NCBI GenBank assembly: GCA_014338185.1
Contig: QUBV01000010.1
Coordinates: 1-64,000, forward strand
DNA: 64,000 nt
Direction: 5' to 3'
Source: Lysobacterales bacterium
GTDB taxonomy: Bacteria; Pseudomonadota; Gammaproteobacteria; Xanthomonadales; Rhodanobacteraceae
Under the pieces are notes generated by a model that did not search any database, had not been told where the DNA came from, and was given only the letters and a program-made list of their open reading frames with translations. The position numbers and the translations under genes were made by a program. Shown here piece after piece: positions 9,630 through 20,636 of the stretch (positions are counted from its first letter, which is position 1; every line of letters starts with the position of its first letter).

Positions 9630-9676
9630 TTGACACGGACCCGGTGTTATTTGACACTCTATGCGCCACTTATACT
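9630..9676 (+). promoter_or_regulatory. Promoter/operator of the MerR-like gene with direct repeat TTGACAC
   Basis: TTGACAC occurs twice, at 9630-9636 and 9651-9657, exactly 21 bp (two helical turns) apart. TATACT (9671-9676) is a good -10 box lying 14 bp after the second TTGACA and 7 bp before the ATG at 9683, so a transcript from it would begin at or next to the start codon. The repeated heptamer may be both a -35 element and an operator for the regulator's own product. Confidence 0.5.
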
Positions 9677-9682
9677 GTCGTT

Positions 9683-10084
9683 ATGAAACTCAACCTGCAC
9701 CAGCTCAGCGACCAGTCCGGCGTGCCCGAACGCACGATCCGCTACTACATCCAGCTCGGCCTGCTCGCCGCACCCGAGGGCGAGAAGCGCGGCGCCTGGT
9801 ACACCAGTGCGCACCTGTCCGAGCTGCTGCGCATTCGCCAGTGGCAGGACGCCGGCCTGTCGCTCGATGCGATCGCCGGGCTGCTGCAGGCTCGGCGCGA
9901 GCCGCCGCTGGCGCCGGCGCGGCCGGGCGCGGTCGAGGTGCGCTCGCACCTGATCGTGGCCGACGGGCTGGAACTGGTGGTGGCGCCCGAACGCGCGCGC
10001 CTGACCCAGGCCCAGCTGCGCAGCCTGTTCCGCGCGGTGCAGGCCGCCTATGCCGGGCTCGACCGCACATCCGACACCGACTGA
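9683..10084 (+). CDS. MerR-like transcriptional regulator
   Basis: A 133-residue DNA-binding protein. The N-terminal 70 residues form a MerR-type winged helix-turn-helix: LHQLSDQSGVPERTIRYYIQLGLL, then a wing with YTSAHLSELLRIRQWQDAGLSLDAIAGLL. The remainder is short (VEVRSHLIVADGLELVVAPERARLTQAQLRSLF...) and lacks the cysteines of metal-sensing MerR proteins. No Shine-Dalgarno sequence precedes the ATG; a -10 box ends 6 nt upstream, so the mRNA may be leaderless. The VIT/VWA gene follows after 23 bp on the same strand and is the likely regulated partner. MerR-VWA pairs occur in related bacteria, but the signal sensed is unknown. Confidence 0.85.
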   Translation: MKLNLHQLSDQSGVPERTIRYYIQLGLLAAPEGEKRGAWYTSAHLSELLRIRQWQDAGLSLDAIAGLLQARREPPLAPARPGAVEVRSHLIVADGLELVVAPERARLTQAQLRSLFRAVQAAYAGLDRTSDTD

Positions 10085-10107
10085 CCAGCACCACAGGGGG
10101 AACCACC

Positions 10108-12258
10108 ATGAAAGCCGCACGCCAAGCCCAGCAGCCGACCTCACCGCTCGCGCACTCGCGCCTGCTCGTCACCATCAACGACCTGCTCGCCGAGTACGAG
10201 CTCAGCCACCACTTCCGCAACGAGGGCGAGGACGCGGTGGAACTGGTGTATTCGTTTCCGGTACCGCTGGATGCCGCGTTCCTGGGCATGCAGACACAGT
10301 TCGCCGGCGCCACGCTCACCGCACAGGTACTGCCCGCGCGCCAGGCCAGCAGCGACTATGCCGATGCCGTCGCCGACGGCGACGGCGCGGTGCTGCTGGA
10401 GCAGGTCGAGCCCGGCATGCTGTGCGTGAACCTGGGCAACCTGCCGCCAGGCGAGCAGGGCGAGATCGTGCTGCGCTTTGCCGCGCCGCTGGCGGTGGCC
10501 GACCGCAGCGCGCGCTTCAGCCTGCCGCTGGTGCATCGCCCGCGCTATGGCCGCAGCCGGCTCGATGCGCTGCTCGAACCCGGCTGCGATTTCGCCGTCG
10601 AGCACCCACTGGCCGCCAGCATCCGCATCCACGGCCTGCTGGCCGAGGCGGCGGTGGGTTGCCCCACCCATCCCGCACGCTTCCAGCGCGGGGGCGGCGC
10701 CACCCAAGTCGAGGTCGACGCGGCGATGCTCGATCGCGACTTCGTGCTCACCTTCGACTTCGGCGAGCGGCCGCTCACCGGCCTGCGCGTGGTGGCCGAC
10801 GCCGAACGCAACCTCGGCATACTCACGCTGCTGCTGCCGACCCCGGCGGTCGCGTCCACGCAGGCCTGCGACATCTGCCTGCTGATGGACTGCTCGGGGT
10901 CGATGCAGGGCGATGCAATCGTCCAGTCACGGGCCGCGCTCGGCGCGCTGGCCATGGCCCTCGACGAGGGCGACCGCATCCAGGTGCTGCGCTTCGGCGA
11001 CGAGTGCGTGCCACTGCTGCGGCGCCCCATGCGCGCCACCGCGCGCGTGCGCGACGCGCTGCAGGAGCTGACCGATACCATCAATGCCGACCTTGGCGGC
11101 ACCGAGATGAACCACGCGCTGGAGGCCGCGCTCACCGCGCTGGAGGGGCTTGATGGCCCCGCGCGCAATCCGGTCATCGTGCTCGTGACCGATGGCGCGG
11201 TGCATGCGCAGGCCATCGAGCCGGCGCGCGTGCGCGCCGCCCGCAGCGGCGTGCGCATCTTCGTGGTGGCGGTCGGCAGCAGCGCCGGCAGTGCGGCGCT
11301 GCACCCGCTGGCCGCATCCACGGGCGCGACGCTCGAGCGCGCAGTGCCGGCCGAGCCGATCGCCGCCGCGGTACTGCGCCAGCTGCGGCGCGCGCGCATG
11401 CCCGCGCCGCAGCCCCCGCGCATCGACTGGGGCGGCGCTGCGCAAGCGCTGCCGTTGCCCGTGACCTATCCCGGCGATGCCTTGGTCGCGGTGGCCGTTC
11501 TGCCCGGCCCGCCGCGGCACGCGCCCGCCGTGCAGTGGGAGGCCGACGGTGCGCGCATCGAGCTTGACGCGGGGCCGCGCGCGGAACTGCCCGCATGGCG
11601 CGCCTGGGCCGGCCAGCAGGTCTACCTCGCCGCCACCCGTGACGAGGAACGCGAAGCGCTCGCGCTGCGCTATGGCCTCATCTGCGCGATGACCTCGGCG
11701 GTGCTCGTGCAGCAGCGCGCACCCTCGGCGCGCAGCGCCCAGCTGCCGCGCATCGTGCCGGTCGCGCACATGGCGCGCGCCGACCGCCTCGCGGGCGTGG
11801 CGATGTCGCTCGGCCCCGCCAGCCTCATCCACGGCTTGAACCGTGCATCGATGCCCGCGATGTACAAGGGCCGGCCGATACGCTCCTCCGGGCTGTACGA
11901 CGAACTGACGGGCCTCCCACCCTGCGCCGACGTCGACGCCGACGCCACCGAGCGCACACTGTCGCCCGAGCGCGTGGCGCAACTCGAACGTGCGATCCTG
12001 CCCGTGCTGCTGCGGCTGTTGCTGGTCGAACGCGTCACGAGCCTCGACCGGCAGCAGGTCCTGGATGCGCTCGCGGCGGACCTGCGCGAGGATGCCGCGC
12101 TGTTGTGGGCGCGGCTGGGCTGCCACGGCGGTGACATCCATGGGCTGTTCCAGCTGCTCGTGGAACTGGGCGAACGCCATGCGCAACTGATGCCGGTGCT
12201 CGACGAAGAGCAGGAACTGCATTGGTCACGCCTGAGCCACCACCTGCCGCTGGCGTGA
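10108..12258 (+). CDS. VIT and von Willebrand factor A domain protein
   Basis: A 716-residue protein with no signal peptide. Residues about 10-135 form a VIT (inter-alpha-trypsin-inhibitor-like) domain (LLVTINDLLAEYELSHHFRNEG, YSFPVPLDAAFLGM, NLGNLPPGEQGEIVLRF). A VWA domain follows with an intact metal-ion-dependent adhesion site, LMDCSGSM (D261, S263, S265), plus GGTEMNHAL and VTDGAVH. The last roughly 250 residues contain helical segments and the motif EREALALRYGLICAMTSAVLV. VIT-VWA proteins mediate protein-protein contacts; a cytoplasmic role is inferred from the missing signal peptide. GGGGGA at 10095-10100 may act as ribosome site. It is co-directional with the MerR-like gene 23 bp upstream, so one operon is likely. 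Confidence 0.85.
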   Translation: MKAARQAQQPTSPLAHSRLLVTINDLLAEYELSHHFRNEGEDAVELVYSFPVPLDAAFLGMQTQFAGATLTAQVLPARQASSDYADAVADGDGAVLLEQVEPGMLCVNLGNLPPGEQGEIVLRFAAPLAVADRSARFSLPLVHRPRYGRSRLDALLEPGCDFAVEHPLAASIRIHGLLAEAAVGCPTHPARFQRGGGATQVEVDAAMLDRDFVLTFDFGERPLTGLRVVADAERNLGILTLLLPTPAVASTQACDICLLMDCSGSMQGDAIVQSRAALGALAMALDEGDRIQVLRFGDECVPLLRRPMRATARVRDALQELTDTINADLGGTEMNHALEAALTALEGLDGPARNPVIVLVTDGAVHAQAIEPARVRAARSGVRIFVVAVGSSAGSAALHPLAASTGATLERAVPAEPIAAAVLRQLRRARMPAPQPPRIDWGGAAQALPLPVTYPGDALVAVAVLPGPPRHAPAVQWEADGARIELDAGPRAELPAWRAWAGQQVYLAATRDEEREALALRYGLICAMTSAVLVQQRAPSARSAQLPRIVPVAHMARADRLAGVAMSLGPASLIHGLNRASMPAMYKGRPIRSSGLYDELTGLPPCADVDADATERTLSPERVAQLERAILPVLLRLLLVERVTSLDRQQVLDALAADLREDAALLWARLGCHGGDIHGLFQLLVELGERHAQLMPVLDEEQELHWSRLSHHLPLA

Positions 12259-12332
12259 CCGGCCGGCGGACGCGCCACAGCGCGCCGACCGGCGCGGTGC
12301 CCGCGGTCGCGACGCACCGTTTCCCTGCGCCA

Positions 12333-12363
12333 CCGCCGGGCCAGCACGCCGCGGGCCCGGCGG
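12333..12363. terminator. Strong hairpin between convergent VWA gene and leuS
   Basis: Perfect 10-bp stem CCGCCGGGCC/GGCCCGGCGG with an 11-nt loop. It lies between two convergent genes and ends 4 bp before the leuS stop codon. Probable bidirectional terminator without a T-tract. Confidence 0.55.
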
Positions 12364-12366
12364 CCC

Positions 12367-15249
<2,883 letters not shown>

Positions 15250-15268
15250 TCAACCGCGGAGAGGGAAC

Positions 15269-16657
15269 ATGACACCGACACTGATGCGCGCCGCGCTTGC
15301 CGCCGCGCTGGGCCTGGCCATGGCGGCTCCGGCCGCCGCCACCGGCTTCACCTACCACGGCCAGCTGCAGGAGGCCGGCCAGCCCGCCAACGGCAGCTAT
15401 GACCTGCAACTCACGCTGTACTCGGCACCGGCCGGCGGCAGCGTGCTGGCCGGACCGGTCACGCTGTATGGCGTGACCGTCAAGGACGGCAACTTCGCCA
15501 CCACGGTCGACTTCGGCACGGATACGGCACTCACGCAACAGGGCTGGCTCGAGGTCAAGCTCAAGTCGGGCACCGCCGATTTCACCGCGCTGGCCAACCG
15601 CTCGCCCGTGGCGCCCGAGGGCAGTGCCTGTCCGGGCTCGTGGACCCTCGACGGCAACGCCGGCAACCCCGCGGGCAGCTACCTGGGCACGGCCGACAAC
15701 AATCCGGTGTGGCTCAGGTCCAACGGCGTGACCGCCGCCTACTTCGGCCCCAACCATTCGGTGGGGCTGGCCTTTCCGTATGTGCCGTTGGCCGACTACT
15801 CCACCGCGATCGGATACAACGCACGCACCGAGAATGCCGGCTCGATCGTCACCGGCGGCTACAACGACAACACCTTCGGCAACACCATCCGCGACACGGC
15901 CACCAACCAGGTGGTCCTCGTCGCCGAACATGGCGTGGGCATCAACACTGCCAGGGCTCCGGACAACAATCCGCTGCGCGATGAGCTCACGATCGCACCG
16001 TCGACCGGCCTGCCCGGCTCCAGCGCCGACATCACGCTCATGACCGGGACGCCCGGCACCACCGGCTATCGCGGCTTCAACGTCAACGCGTCGTCAGGCG
16101 GTTTCCTCAACATTTCGGGTCTGTACTACACCTCGGGCGACCCGATACCTTCCTACGACCCCGTGTTCGCGATCAGCCACTACCACAGCGCGACCACCGG
16201 CCGCTTCAGCTTCAATGGCGGCGGCTTCGCCAATCCGATCAGCGTCGGCACGACGCCGACCAACGGCAATGGCGCGTTCCTGAGCTCGACCGGCGTGTGG
16301 ACCAACGCCTCCAGCCGCAGCTTCAAGGACTCGTTCGCGGCGATCGATCCGGTGGCGATCCTGGACAAGCTCGTCGCGCTGCCGATCCAGAGCTGGTACT
16401 ACAAGGGCAACCGCGACGACGGCATGCACCTGGGCCCGGTGGCCGAGGAATTCGCCAGCGCGTTCGGCCTGGGCAGCAACGCGAAATACATCGGCACCGT
16501 CGACGAGAGCGGCGTCGCGCTCGCGGCGATCCAGGGTCTCCACCGCAAGGTCGAGCAGGAGAATGCCAGGCTCCAACGCGACAACGCGCAACTGCGCGGA
16601 CGACTCGATGCGCTGGCCAGCCGCCTGGAGGTCCTGGAATCCACACGGAGGCCATGA
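15269..16657 (+). CDS. Exported protein with C-terminal S74 (endosialidase) chaperone domain
   Basis: A 462-residue exported protein. The signal peptide spans about 1-25 (cleaving near AAAT-GF), preceded by a good ribosome site GGAGAGGG. The N-terminal TGFTYHGQLQEAGQPANGSYDLQLTLY and WLEVKL pattern is typical of exported bacterial proteins of unknown function, and the middle is rich in Gly/Asn/Thr beta structure. The C-terminal part (about 355-440: SSRSFKDSFAAIDPVAILDKLVALPIQSWYYKG... HLGPVAEEFASAFG) is an intramolecular chaperone of the S74 family, found on phage tail spikes, where it drives trimerisation and then cuts itself off. The Ser-Lys dyad spacing (Ser, five residues, Lys) is kept. 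A coiled coil ends the protein. No phage genes surround it. Confidence 0.85.
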   Translation: MTPTLMRAALAAALGLAMAAPAAATGFTYHGQLQEAGQPANGSYDLQLTLYSAPAGGSVLAGPVTLYGVTVKDGNFATTVDFGTDTALTQQGWLEVKLKSGTADFTALANRSPVAPEGSACPGSWTLDGNAGNPAGSYLGTADNNPVWLRSNGVTAAYFGPNHSVGLAFPYVPLADYSTAIGYNARTENAGSIVTGGYNDNTFGNTIRDTATNQVVLVAEHGVGINTARAPDNNPLRDELTIAPSTGLPGSSADITLMTGTPGTTGYRGFNVNASSGGFLNISGLYYTSGDPIPSYDPVFAISHYHSATTGRFSFNGGGFANPISVGTTPTNGNGAFLSSTGVWTNASSRSFKDSFAAIDPVAILDKLVALPIQSWYYKGNRDDGMHLGPVAEEFASAFGLGSNAKYIGTVDESGVALAAIQGLHRKVEQENARLQRDNAQLRGRLDALASRLEVLESTRRP

Positions 16658-16658
16658 C

Positions 16659-16991
16659 ATGAACGCGATCTCGTTCCTTCGCAGCGGCGCCCCGCCGCTG
16701 GCACTGCTCGCGCTGGCGCTGGTGGCCGGTCCCGCGGTCGCAGCCGGCAAGGACACGGCACGCCTGCCCGCGACCCACACCGACGCGCACCATGTGCTGA
16801 GCGGCAGCCTCACGCCACCGGCCGCGGGCAGCCTCCGGGGTGGCGCCTTCGCGCTCAGTGCACGCCTGGCGTCCAGCGGCCATGCGATCCCGCTGCAGGA
16901 AGGCAGTGGCTTTGCCCTCATCGCGCGCCTCGCCGTGACGCCGCTGGTGTGCTACGGCGACACGATCTTCCGCGACGGCCTGGACTTGTGA
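16659..16991 (+). CDS. Small exported protein with DxxFxDGLD tail
   Basis: A 110-residue protein starting 1 nt after the stop of the S74-domain gene, so almost certainly co-translated with it; ACGGAGG lies just upstream as ribosome site. The signal peptide covers about 1-28 (cleaving after AVA). The mature part is small and Ala/Leu/Ser-rich with no known domain. It ends LVCYGDTIFRDGLDL, the same D-x-[IL]-F-x-[DH]-G-[FL]-[DE] tail seen on three larger exported proteins here. It may be a partner exported and sorted with the S74 protein, which itself lacks the tail. No function can be named. Confidence 0.8.
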   Translation: MNAISFLRSGAPPLALLALALVAGPAVAAGKDTARLPATHTDAHHVLSGSLTPPAAGSLRGGAFALSARLASSGHAIPLQEGSGFALIARLAVTPLVCYGDTIFRDGLDL

Positions 16992-16998
16992 CGCACTG

Positions 16999-17035
16999 GC
17001 GGGAGTCGCCCCGGTGGCATCGGGACGGCTCCCGC
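16999..17035 (+). terminator. Long hairpin after the S74 operon
   Basis: A 15-bp stem (GCGGGAGTCGCCCCG pairing with 17021-17035) with one mismatch and one G-T pair, and a 7-nt loop. It begins 8 bp after the stop codon of the small exported protein. Good candidate terminator of the two-gene operon. Confidence 0.6.
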
Positions 17036-17063
17036 ACCCATCCACGCGCACCGCCGCACCTGC

Positions 17064-17069
17064 TACAGT
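17064..17069 (+). promoter_or_regulatory. Candidate -10 box, six bases before the ATG
   Basis: TACAGT ends 6 nt upstream of the ATG at 17076 and there is no Shine-Dalgarno sequence between. A transcript from it would be leaderless. No clear -35 is visible. Confidence 0.35.
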
Positions 17070-17075
17070 CGACCG

Positions 17076-18245
17076 ATGCACCGGATCCGCATGGTCGCCA
17101 TGGTCCTGCTGACTTGGCTGTGCGCATCGCCGGCGTTGGCGGCGCCGCCTGCGTACGCCACCGCCGAGCGCATCGCGGCCGCGCTCAACGCACGTGACGC
17201 GGCTGCCCTCTCGGCCCTGATCGACACGCGCGCGCTGGCGCGGCGCGCGTTCGCGGACATCGACCTCGGCAGCCCGCAACGCGCCGATGCCGAGCGCGGC
17301 GTGGCCAACGGCATGCAACAGACCGTGCAGAACCTCATCGCGCGCATCGAGCGCGATCATGGCACGGCCATGGCGCTGCGCGGTGCGGCCGACACCGACT
17401 CCCGCAGCGCCATCGTGCGCATCATCATGCGCGACGCGGACGACAACTACGCCGGCTCCGACTACCTCGTGTTCGACCTCGACCGGCGCGGCCGCATCGT
17501 CGACTGGACCAGCCACGCGACCGGCCTGCGCATGAGTGCCACGCTCGGTCGGCTGCTGTCGACCCTGCTCGATGAGCGCGGCGTGATCGCCAGGCTGTTC
17601 GGCCGCATGCAGGTCGACGCCGACGCGCTCGCGACCATGCGCGAGATCGGCGAGCGCACGCGCGCGGCCGACCCCGCGGCCGTGTACACGCTGCTCGAGC
17701 GCCTGCCTGCGGCATTCCGCGCCACCGCCGACTGGGCGGCGCTGCGGGTCAACGCGGCCTCGCAACTGGACGAGGCGCGCTACCGCGACAGCCTCGAACA
17801 CGTGGCGCGCCATCACGGCGAGGACGCACGCTTCACCTTCATGCTCGTCGACCACCACGTCTACCGCAAGGACTACCCGCGCGCACTTGCCGCGGTGGCG
17901 CGCATGGAACGTCAGGTCGCGGCCGATGGCCTGACCCGCTACCTGGCCTGCGGCATCGAACTCGAGGCGGAGCACCCCGGACCCGCGCGTTCGGCCTGCA
18001 GTGAAGGCATCCGCCGCGAGCCCGCGCTCAAGGACAACTGGTGGTTGCTGATCGGGATGGCGAACCAGCAGCACGACGCCGCGCTCACGCTCGACACCTT
18101 GTCGGCCTACGAGCGGCAGTTCGACATGGCGTTCGACCCCGACGCACTGGTCAAGCTGGAGGCCTACCGATGGCTCGCCGGCAACGAGCGCTTCGAAAGC
18201 TGGGCCGCGGCGCGGCGTGACGATCCAGCCGGCACGACGCACTGA
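17076..18245 (+). CDS. Exported TPR-like protein of unknown function
   Basis: A 389-residue protein with a signal peptide at about 1-22 (cleaving near ALA-APP). The first half has an all-alpha region (YATAERIAAALNARDAAALSALIDTRALARRAF) followed by an alpha/beta stretch containing YLVFDLDRRGRIVDWTSHATG. The second half is helical with repeats resembling TPR units (FTFMLVDHHVYRKDYPRALAAVARMERQ; NWWLLIGMANQQHDAALTLDTLSAYERQF). Two cysteines (ACGIEL, SACSEG) may pair. I do not recognise a named family. The start lies directly after a -10-like TACAGT. It is probably periplasmic and a single-gene unit ahead of the amidohydrolase. Confidence 0.75.
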   Translation: MHRIRMVAMVLLTWLCASPALAAPPAYATAERIAAALNARDAAALSALIDTRALARRAFADIDLGSPQRADAERGVANGMQQTVQNLIARIERDHGTAMALRGAADTDSRSAIVRIIMRDADDNYAGSDYLVFDLDRRGRIVDWTSHATGLRMSATLGRLLSTLLDERGVIARLFGRMQVDADALATMREIGERTRAADPAAVYTLLERLPAAFRATADWAALRVNAASQLDEARYRDSLEHVARHHGEDARFTFMLVDHHVYRKDYPRALAAVARMERQVAADGLTRYLACGIELEAEHPGPARSACSEGIRREPALKDNWWLLIGMANQQHDAALTLDTLSAYERQFDMAFDPDALVKLEAYRWLAGNERFESWAAARRDDPAGTTH

Positions 18246-18361
18246 CGGCGCCGTGCATCGGTCCCGTGCATGGCCGCGGGTGGGCGGGCGCCCCCAGCTT
18301 TTGGCATAGGCAATGCCGCGCGCGATCGCTAGCATGCAGTGCTCACCCAGGGAGACTTCCG

Positions 18362-19681
18362 ATGCGCATCCTCGTTGCGGCCCTGCCGCTCGCCCTTGCT
18401 GCCGCCTGCGCCCACGCCCAGCCCGCGGCCTCGCTCGCGCTGCAATGCGGGCACCTGCTCGACACCGTGCATGGCAAGCTGCTCGGCGCCAGCACCATCG
18501 TGACCGATGGCCAGCGCATCAAGGAAGTGCGCAATGGCCATGACCCGGTCGCCGGCGCACAGTCGGTCGATCTCACCCGCGCGACCTGCTTGCCCGGCCT
18601 CATCGACAGCCACACGCACCTGACCGGCGAAACCAGCCGCACCGGCGCGACCGACCGTTTCCGTCTCAACACCGCCGATCACGCCATCCGCTCGACCCTC
18701 TATGCGCGGCGCACGCTCGCCGCCGGCTTCACCACGGTACGCAATCTCGGCGACGGCCACAGCATGTCGGTGGCGCTGCGCAACGCGATCAATTCGGGCC
18801 TGGTGCCCGGACCGCGCATCTTCACCGCGGGCGATGCGATCGGCTCGACCGGCGGCCATGCCGACCACACCGACGGCCTGCGCCTGGACCTGCAAGGCGA
18901 CCCCGGTCCCAAGGACGGCATCATCAATGGCGTGGATGACGCCTGGAAGACCGTGCGCCAGCACTACAAGGATGGCGTGGACCTGCTCAAGATCATGCCC
19001 TCGGGCGGCGTGCTCGACGAAAGCGCGAGCGCCGAGAACGCGCAGATGACGATCGAGGAGATCAAGGCCGTGGTCGCCGCAGCGCGCGACTACGGCTTCA
19101 GCGTGGCCGCGCACGCGCATGGTGCCGAGGCGATCCGCCGCGCGGTGATCGCGGGCGTGGACTCGATCGAGCACGGCACCTTCATGGACGAGGCCGACAT
19201 GAAGCTCATGAAGCAACACGGCACCTGGTTCGTGCCCACCATCATCGCGGGCGAGTATGTGGCCGAGCAGGCCAAGGTCCCGGGCTACTACCTGCCGCAG
19301 GTCGCCGCCAAGGCGGCCCGTGTCGGGCCCCTGATCCAGCAGACCGCGGGCAAGGCCTACAAGGCCGGCGTCAAGATCGCCTTCGGTACCGATGCCGGCG
19401 TCTACCCGCACGGCCAGAACGCCAAGGAGTTCCAGTACATGGTCGAAGCGGGCATCCCGCCGATGTACGCGCTGCAGGCAGCCACCACGCATGCCGCCGA
19501 GCTGCTGCGCAAGAGCAAGGACCTGGGCAGCATCGAAGCCGGCAAGCTCGCCGACGTGGTCGCGGTCGACGGCAATCCGCTCGAGGACATCAAGCTCATG
19601 CAGCAGGTGTCGTTCGTGATGAAGGACGGCGTGGTGTACAAGCAGGGCGGCCAGGGCGTGCTCGCGGCATGGGTCAGGTGA
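18362..19681 (+). CDS. Exported metal-dependent amidohydrolase (prolidase/imidazolonepropionase-like, M38 group)
   Basis: A 439-residue TIM-barrel hydrolase with a signal peptide at about 1-19 (AACAHA-QP), so periplasmic. The metal centre is complete: LIDSHTHLTG (H84, H86), a candidate bridging lysine in DLLKIMPSGG, VAAHAHG, DSIEHGTF and the catalytic aspartate in IAFGTDAGV. The closing ELLRKSKDLGSIEAGKLADVVAVDGNPLEDI is the usual amidohydrolase end that packs the beta-sandwich. Close relatives are Xaa-Pro dipeptidase-like exported enzymes of Xanthomonadales, which would fit the peptidase-rich neighbourhood; the exact substrate is not readable. AGGGAGA at 18349-18355 is a good ribosome site. 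Confidence 0.88.
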   Translation: MRILVAALPLALAAACAHAQPAASLALQCGHLLDTVHGKLLGASTIVTDGQRIKEVRNGHDPVAGAQSVDLTRATCLPGLIDSHTHLTGETSRTGATDRFRLNTADHAIRSTLYARRTLAAGFTTVRNLGDGHSMSVALRNAINSGLVPGPRIFTAGDAIGSTGGHADHTDGLRLDLQGDPGPKDGIINGVDDAWKTVRQHYKDGVDLLKIMPSGGVLDESASAENAQMTIEEIKAVVAAARDYGFSVAAHAHGAEAIRRAVIAGVDSIEHGTFMDEADMKLMKQHGTWFVPTIIAGEYVAEQAKVPGYYLPQVAAKAARVGPLIQQTAGKAYKAGVKIAFGTDAGVYPHGQNAKEFQYMVEAGIPPMYALQAATTHAAELLRKSKDLGSIEAGKLADVVAVDGNPLEDIKLMQQVSFVMKDGVVYKQGGQGVLAAWVR

Positions 19682-19775
19682 TGCGCCGTCGCGCACGCGG
19701 CTGATGCGTACGGGTGCCGTGCGCCGCCGCGTCGCTGCGGCGGCGCCCCGGCGTGCCGGCGCCGTCCATCTTTGG

Positions 19776-19781
19776 CATAGT
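19776..19781 (+). promoter_or_regulatory. Candidate -10 box, six bases before the ATG
   Basis: CATAGT lies inside TTTGGCATAGT and ends 6 nt before the ATG at 19788, with no ribosome site in between. The ten bases TTTGGCATAG also occur upstream of the amidohydrolase gene at 18300-18309. Confidence 0.3.
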
Positions 19782-19787
19782 GGCGCG

Positions 19788-20543
19788 ATGTCGCGACTGC
19801 TCGTATTCCAGCATGTGGCCGCCGAGCCGCTCGGCACGCTCGATCCGTTGATCCGCGCGCGCGGCCACCGCATCAGCTTCAAGAACTTCGAACGCGAGCC
19901 CGATGCGGTCCCGCAGGTCGACCGTTACCGCGGCCTCATCGTGCTCGGCGGTCCGATGAACGTGCAGGACCATCCGCACCGCGCGCACCTGCGCCACGAG
20001 ATGCGCGCGATCGAGCAGATGCTCGCGCAGGGCAAACCCGTGCTCGGCATCTGCCTGGGCGCGCAACTGCTCGCCCACGTGCTCGGCGCGCCGGTGCAGC
20101 GCAACCCGGTCAAGGAAATCGGCTGGTATGAGCTGCACAAGACCGCCGCGGGCGCGAGCGACCCGGTGCTGGCGCCCCTGCAGGCGCGCAGCACGGTGTT
20201 CCAGTGGCATGGCTGTCGCTTCGACATTCCACGCAGCGCGGTGCACCTGGCCAGCAGCGCCGACTGCGCGCAACAGGCGTTCCGCCACGGCGACAATGCC
20301 TATGGTTTCCAGTTCCACCTCGAGATGGACGAGCGCCTCATCGAACGCTGGCTCGCGACGCCCGCCTACCGCGACGAACTCGCGGGCGCCGGCCTGGCGC
20401 AGGATGAACACGCGATCCGCGCGCAGACACGCCAGCACATCGCCGGCCTGCAGCAGCAGGCGGCCGCGGTGTTCAACAACTTCCTCGACCTGGTGGGCCA
20501 ACCGCAGCGGCGCCGGACCCTGCCCTCGCGCGAATGGGTGTGA
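19788..20543 (+). CDS. Class I glutamine amidotransferase domain protein (GMP synthase-like)
   Basis: A 251-residue stand-alone class I glutamine amidotransferase. The nucleophile elbow GICLGAQLLA carries the catalytic Cys89, and GFQFHLEMD supplies the His177/Glu179 pair, so the catalytic triad is intact. The N-terminal strand order (RLLVFQHVAAEPLGTL, LIVLGGPMNVQD) matches COG0518 proteins, which resemble the N-terminal part of GMP synthase but lack the ATP pyrophosphatase. Such enzymes hydrolyse glutamine or related gamma-glutamyl compounds; the acceptor is unknown. It is cytoplasmic. The mRNA may be leaderless. It is followed by a SemiSWEET gene after 93 bp. Confidence 0.85.
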   Translation: MSRLLVFQHVAAEPLGTLDPLIRARGHRISFKNFEREPDAVPQVDRYRGLIVLGGPMNVQDHPHRAHLRHEMRAIEQMLAQGKPVLGICLGAQLLAHVLGAPVQRNPVKEIGWYELHKTAAGASDPVLAPLQARSTVFQWHGCRFDIPRSAVHLASSADCAQQAFRHGDNAYGFQFHLEMDERLIERWLATPAYRDELAGAGLAQDEHAIRAQTRQHIAGLQQQAAAVFNNFLDLVGQPQRRRTLPSREWV

Positions 20544-20636
20544 GATGAACGCCCCTGTCCACAGGCCGCGCCGGCTTCGGCCCACGCCCACAGCCGCGGC
20601 GCCGCACGCGGCACATGCCGCGCCACCCGCGCATCC

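Noticed and set aside
15269-16991. Prophage remnant suggested by the S74 tail-spike chaperone domain
   Set aside because: The protein has a bacterial signal peptide, and no integrase, capsid, terminase, lysis gene or att-like repeat is found nearby.
18282-18302. GGGCG/CGCCC hairpin followed by TTTT as an intrinsic terminator after the TPR-like gene
   Set aside because: The loop would be only two bases and the stem five, so the hairpin is unlikely to form as drawn.
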